Of a DNA stretch of 7,067 nt, positions 5,132-7,067 are shown piece by piece (the stretch's first letter is position 1; every line of letters begins with the position of its first letter). The notes beneath the pieces are model-generated. The model had not been told where the DNA came from. It saw only the letters and a list, made by a program, of their open reading frames with translations, and did not search any database. A program made the position numbers and the translations under genes. Origin of the DNA: an uncultured Treponema sp. (GTDB lineage: Bacteria > Spirochaetota > Spirochaetia > Treponematales > Treponemataceae); assembly GCA_937893155.1 (NCBI GenBank), contig CALBGU010000006.1, positions 1-7,067 of the forward strand, given 5' to 3'.

Positions 5132-7067
5132 ATGGAAACTCTTGACGGATTGAATGACGAACAGCGGCGCGCGGTAACGACGACCGAAGGATTTGTGCGC
5201 GTGATTGCGGGGGCGGGGAGCGGCAAGACGCGCGCTCTGACACACCGATTTGCGTATTTGGTGAACGACATCGGCGTGTTGCCGGAGAATATCCTGTGCG
5301 TTACGTTTACGAACAAGGCGGCTTCCGAAATGCGCAGTCGTATCCGCTCTCTTACGCGCGACAACGATACGGGCTATATTGCGACGTTCCACGGCTTTTG
5401 CGTGAGCGTGCTGCAGGAGGATTGCTATGCACTTTCGTATCCCAAGAGCTTTTTGGTGCTCGATAACGCGGATATCAATGCAATGCTTCAGATAATCTAC
5501 GACGAACGCGGTCTCACTTTGCGTCAAAAGACGTTCAAAGACGCGCGCGATTTGATTGAAATGCGCAAAATCTTCAGCGAGGCGGATTATTGCAAGTATC
5601 TCATTGCGATGAGTCTGGACGAGATAAAGCAAAAATACGACGACGCGGAGAGTGTGAACGACATCATTTTTTATGGCTATCTCTACCAAGAAAAGAAGTG
5701 TTTTGCGCTCGATTACAATGATTTGCTCAAGTTCGTGCTGCACATCTTTCGCGAGAACGCCGAAATCCGCGCTAAATGGCAACAGCGCCTTGAATACATT
5801 ATGATTGACGAGTTTCAGGACATCGACGATATTCAATATGAATTGATGGAAATGCTCTGCGCTTATCACAAGAATCTGTTTATTGTGGGCGACAGCGACC
5901 AGACGATTTATTCGTGGCGCGGTGCAAACGGGAAATATCTTTTGAACTTCGACAAGCAGTTTCCTGCGGTGCAAACGATTGTGATGAACAAAAATTATCG
6001 CTCACTGCCGCCGATTATCACCGCGGCAAATGCGCTCATCAGCAAAAACACCGCCCGCATAGAAAAGGCGCTTGAGGCGGTCAGGACGGCAGAGAATGCC
6101 TCAAAGCCGCTGTTTTTTCACGCAAAATCGAGCGCGGACGAGGCGGCGTTTATCGTGCAAAAGATACAATCGCTCTTGCAAAACGGGGTGAAACTAAGCG
6201 ACATCGCGGTGCTTTTTCGGGCGCATTATATTTCCCGCGCTATTGAAGAGGCGCTGCAAAAGGCGGGCATTGCCTACACGGTAACGTCGGGCGTGCCGTT
6301 TTTTGAGCGCACGGAAATCAAGGATTCGCTGAGTTATCTCCGAATGATTGCGTTCAAAGACGACCTGTCTTTTGCGCGCATTGTGAACGTGCCCAAGCGC
6401 AACATCGGCACGAGCAGAATGGAGAAACTCAAAGCCTACAGCGCCTCTCGCGGCTGTTCGCTGTATAATGCGCTCAAGGCGCTTTCGGAGGAGAGCGATT
6501 TTGCACGGACAGATGCAAAGGCGTTCATCGACTTGATTGAGCAGTTTTCTGCCGTGCAGGAATCGCAGCGCATTTCGGAGCTGTTCAGCGCGATAACAGA
6601 AAAGAGCGGGCTTGAGAAAATGCTTCGCACGGAAGGCTCTCAGGAGCGGCTAGACAATCTTGCCGAACTCAAGCAGGCGATATACGAATACGAAAGTACC
6701 TGCGGCGAAGAATTAACGCTGGTGCATTTTCTTGAGCGCATTGCACTGTTTTCGGCGGACGATGCGCTCAACACCAAAAATGCGGTGCGGCTGATGACGG
6801 TGCACGGCGCGAAGGGGCTGGAATTCCCCGTGGTGTTTATTGCGGGACTGAACGAAAATATGTTCCCGAGCAAAAAGACTGATAGCGCAGAGGCGATGGA
6901 GGAGGAGCGGCGGCTGATGTTCGTTGCTCTCACGCGAGCGAGAGATGAGCTGATTTTGAGCGAGGCGGAAGGGTTTACCAAGGAAGCCGCGTTTCGACAC
7001 CCGTCGCGGTTCATTTTTGACATCGGCAAGGAACAGTTGACGTTTGAAAGCGAAATCCCCGATGAGC
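5132..7067 (+). CDS. UvrD/PcrA/Rep-type superfamily 1A DNA helicase, C-terminus cut off by the right edge
   Basis: An ATP-dependent 3'-to-5' DNA helicase of the kind acting in nucleotide excision repair, mismatch repair or replication restart. The first 645 residues are in the window with no stop. Motifs in order: Q motif LNDEQRRAV (7-15); Walker A AGAGSGKT (26-33); Ia VTFTNKAASEM (57-67); Ib ATFHGFC (84-90); motif II IDEFQD (225-230); motif III VGDSDQTIYSWRGA (252-265); motif IV NYRS (288-291); motif V MTVHGAKGLEF (555-565); and motif VI EERRLMFVALTRAR (591-604). The start is secure because the Q motif follows directly and no earlier start fits the promoter. Family members are usually 650-750 residues, so only a short C-terminal tail is missing. 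No RecB-type nuclease is seen, but the unseen end cannot be judged. PcrA, UvrD and Rep cannot be separated from motifs alone, so no symbol is given. It is divergent from the phosphatase and has its own strong promoter. Confidence 0.96.
   Translation, partial: METLDGLNDEQRRAVTTTEGFVRVIAGAGSGKTRALTHRFAYLVNDIGVLPENILCVTFTNKAASEMRSRIRSLTRDNDTGYIATFHGFCVSVLQEDCYALSYPKSFLVLDNADINAMLQIIYDERGLTLRQKTFKDARDLIEMRKIFSEADYCKYLIAMSLDEIKQKYDDAESVNDIIFYGYLYQEKKCFALDYNDLLKFVLHIFRENAEIRAKWQQRLEYIMIDEFQDIDDIQYELMEMLCAYHKNLFIVGDSDQTIYSWRGANGKYLLNFDKQFPAVQTIVMNKNYRSLPPIITAANALISKNTARIEKALEAVRTAENASKPLFFHAKSSADEAAFIVQKIQSLLQNGVKLSDIAVLFRAHYISRAIEEALQKAGIAYTVTSGVPFFERTEIKDSLSYLRMIAFKDDLSFARIVNVPKRNIGTSRMEKLKAYSASRGCSLYNALKALSEESDFARTDAKAFIDLIEQFSAVQESQRISELFSAITEKSGLEKMLRTEGSQERLDNLAELKQAIYEYESTCGEELTLVHFLERIALFSADDALNTKNAVRLMTVHGAKGLEFPVVFIAGLNENMFPSKKTDSAEAMEEERRLMFVALTRARDELILSEAEGFTKEAAFRHPSRFIFDIGKEQLTFESEIPDE

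Noticed and set aside
4967..5974. Long minus-strand open frame of 335 codons opposite the helicase start
   Set aside because: It is antisense to a helicase with all conserved motifs, spans that gene's promoter and the 23-bp array, and its translation is Arg/His/Ala-rich without any domain, as expected of a shadow in GCG-rich coding sequence.
1..7067. A new defence or signalling system formed by the four genes together
   Set aside because: The genes alternate in strand, have separate promoters and belong to common unrelated families; a stand-alone PcrA/UvrD-type helicase beside a Cof phosphatase is not evidence of a defence module.

Overview
The window looks like chromosome from a spirochaete, most likely a host-associated Treponema. 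The evidence is a left-edge protein resembling a treponemal protein of unknown function, a chemoreceptor of treponemal style, and mixed base composition (A+T-rich promoters, GCG-rich codons in the helicase). This assignment comes from recalled family resemblance, not a search. I see no rRNA, tRNA, CRISPR array, transposase or integrase.

Layout, left to right. (1) 1-1249, minus strand: the first 416 residues of a helical protein of unknown function (DUF5312-like), cut by the left edge. (2) 1250-1712: a divergent intergenic region with four tandem 41-bp hairpin-forming repeats (1371-1534), a GC palindrome, the chemoreceptor promoter, an operator-like inverted repeat and a Shine-Dalgarno site. 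(3) 1713-3809, plus strand: a complete 698-residue methyl-accepting chemotaxis protein with two membrane segments, a dCache-type sensor, HAMP and signalling bundle. (4) 3810-3951: a convergent gap with terminator-like hairpins. (5) 3952-4797, minus strand: a complete Cof-type HAD phosphatase of 281 residues. (6) 4798-5131: a divergent gap with two strong promoters facing outward, separated by an array with 23-bp periodicity and a 24-bp perfect palindrome. (7) 5132-7067, plus strand: a UvrD/PcrA/Rep-type helicase with all main motifs present, cut by the right edge.

The four genes do not form an operon or an obvious pathway. Each has its own promoter, and they alternate in direction (-,+,-,+). 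Their likely roles (unknown, chemotaxis, phosphate-ester hydrolysis, DNA repair or replication) are those of ordinary chromosomal housekeeping and signalling genes.

The unusual signals lie between the genes. Three of the four genes have a TATAAT box ending only 6-7 bases before the ATG and no usable Shine-Dalgarno, which predicts leaderless or nearly leaderless mRNAs; only the chemoreceptor has a normal leader. Each divergent intergenic region also carries its own short-period tandem array (41 bp and 23 bp), and both arrays contain a GGCT-N-AACGTT motif. I found no clear new multi-gene system.
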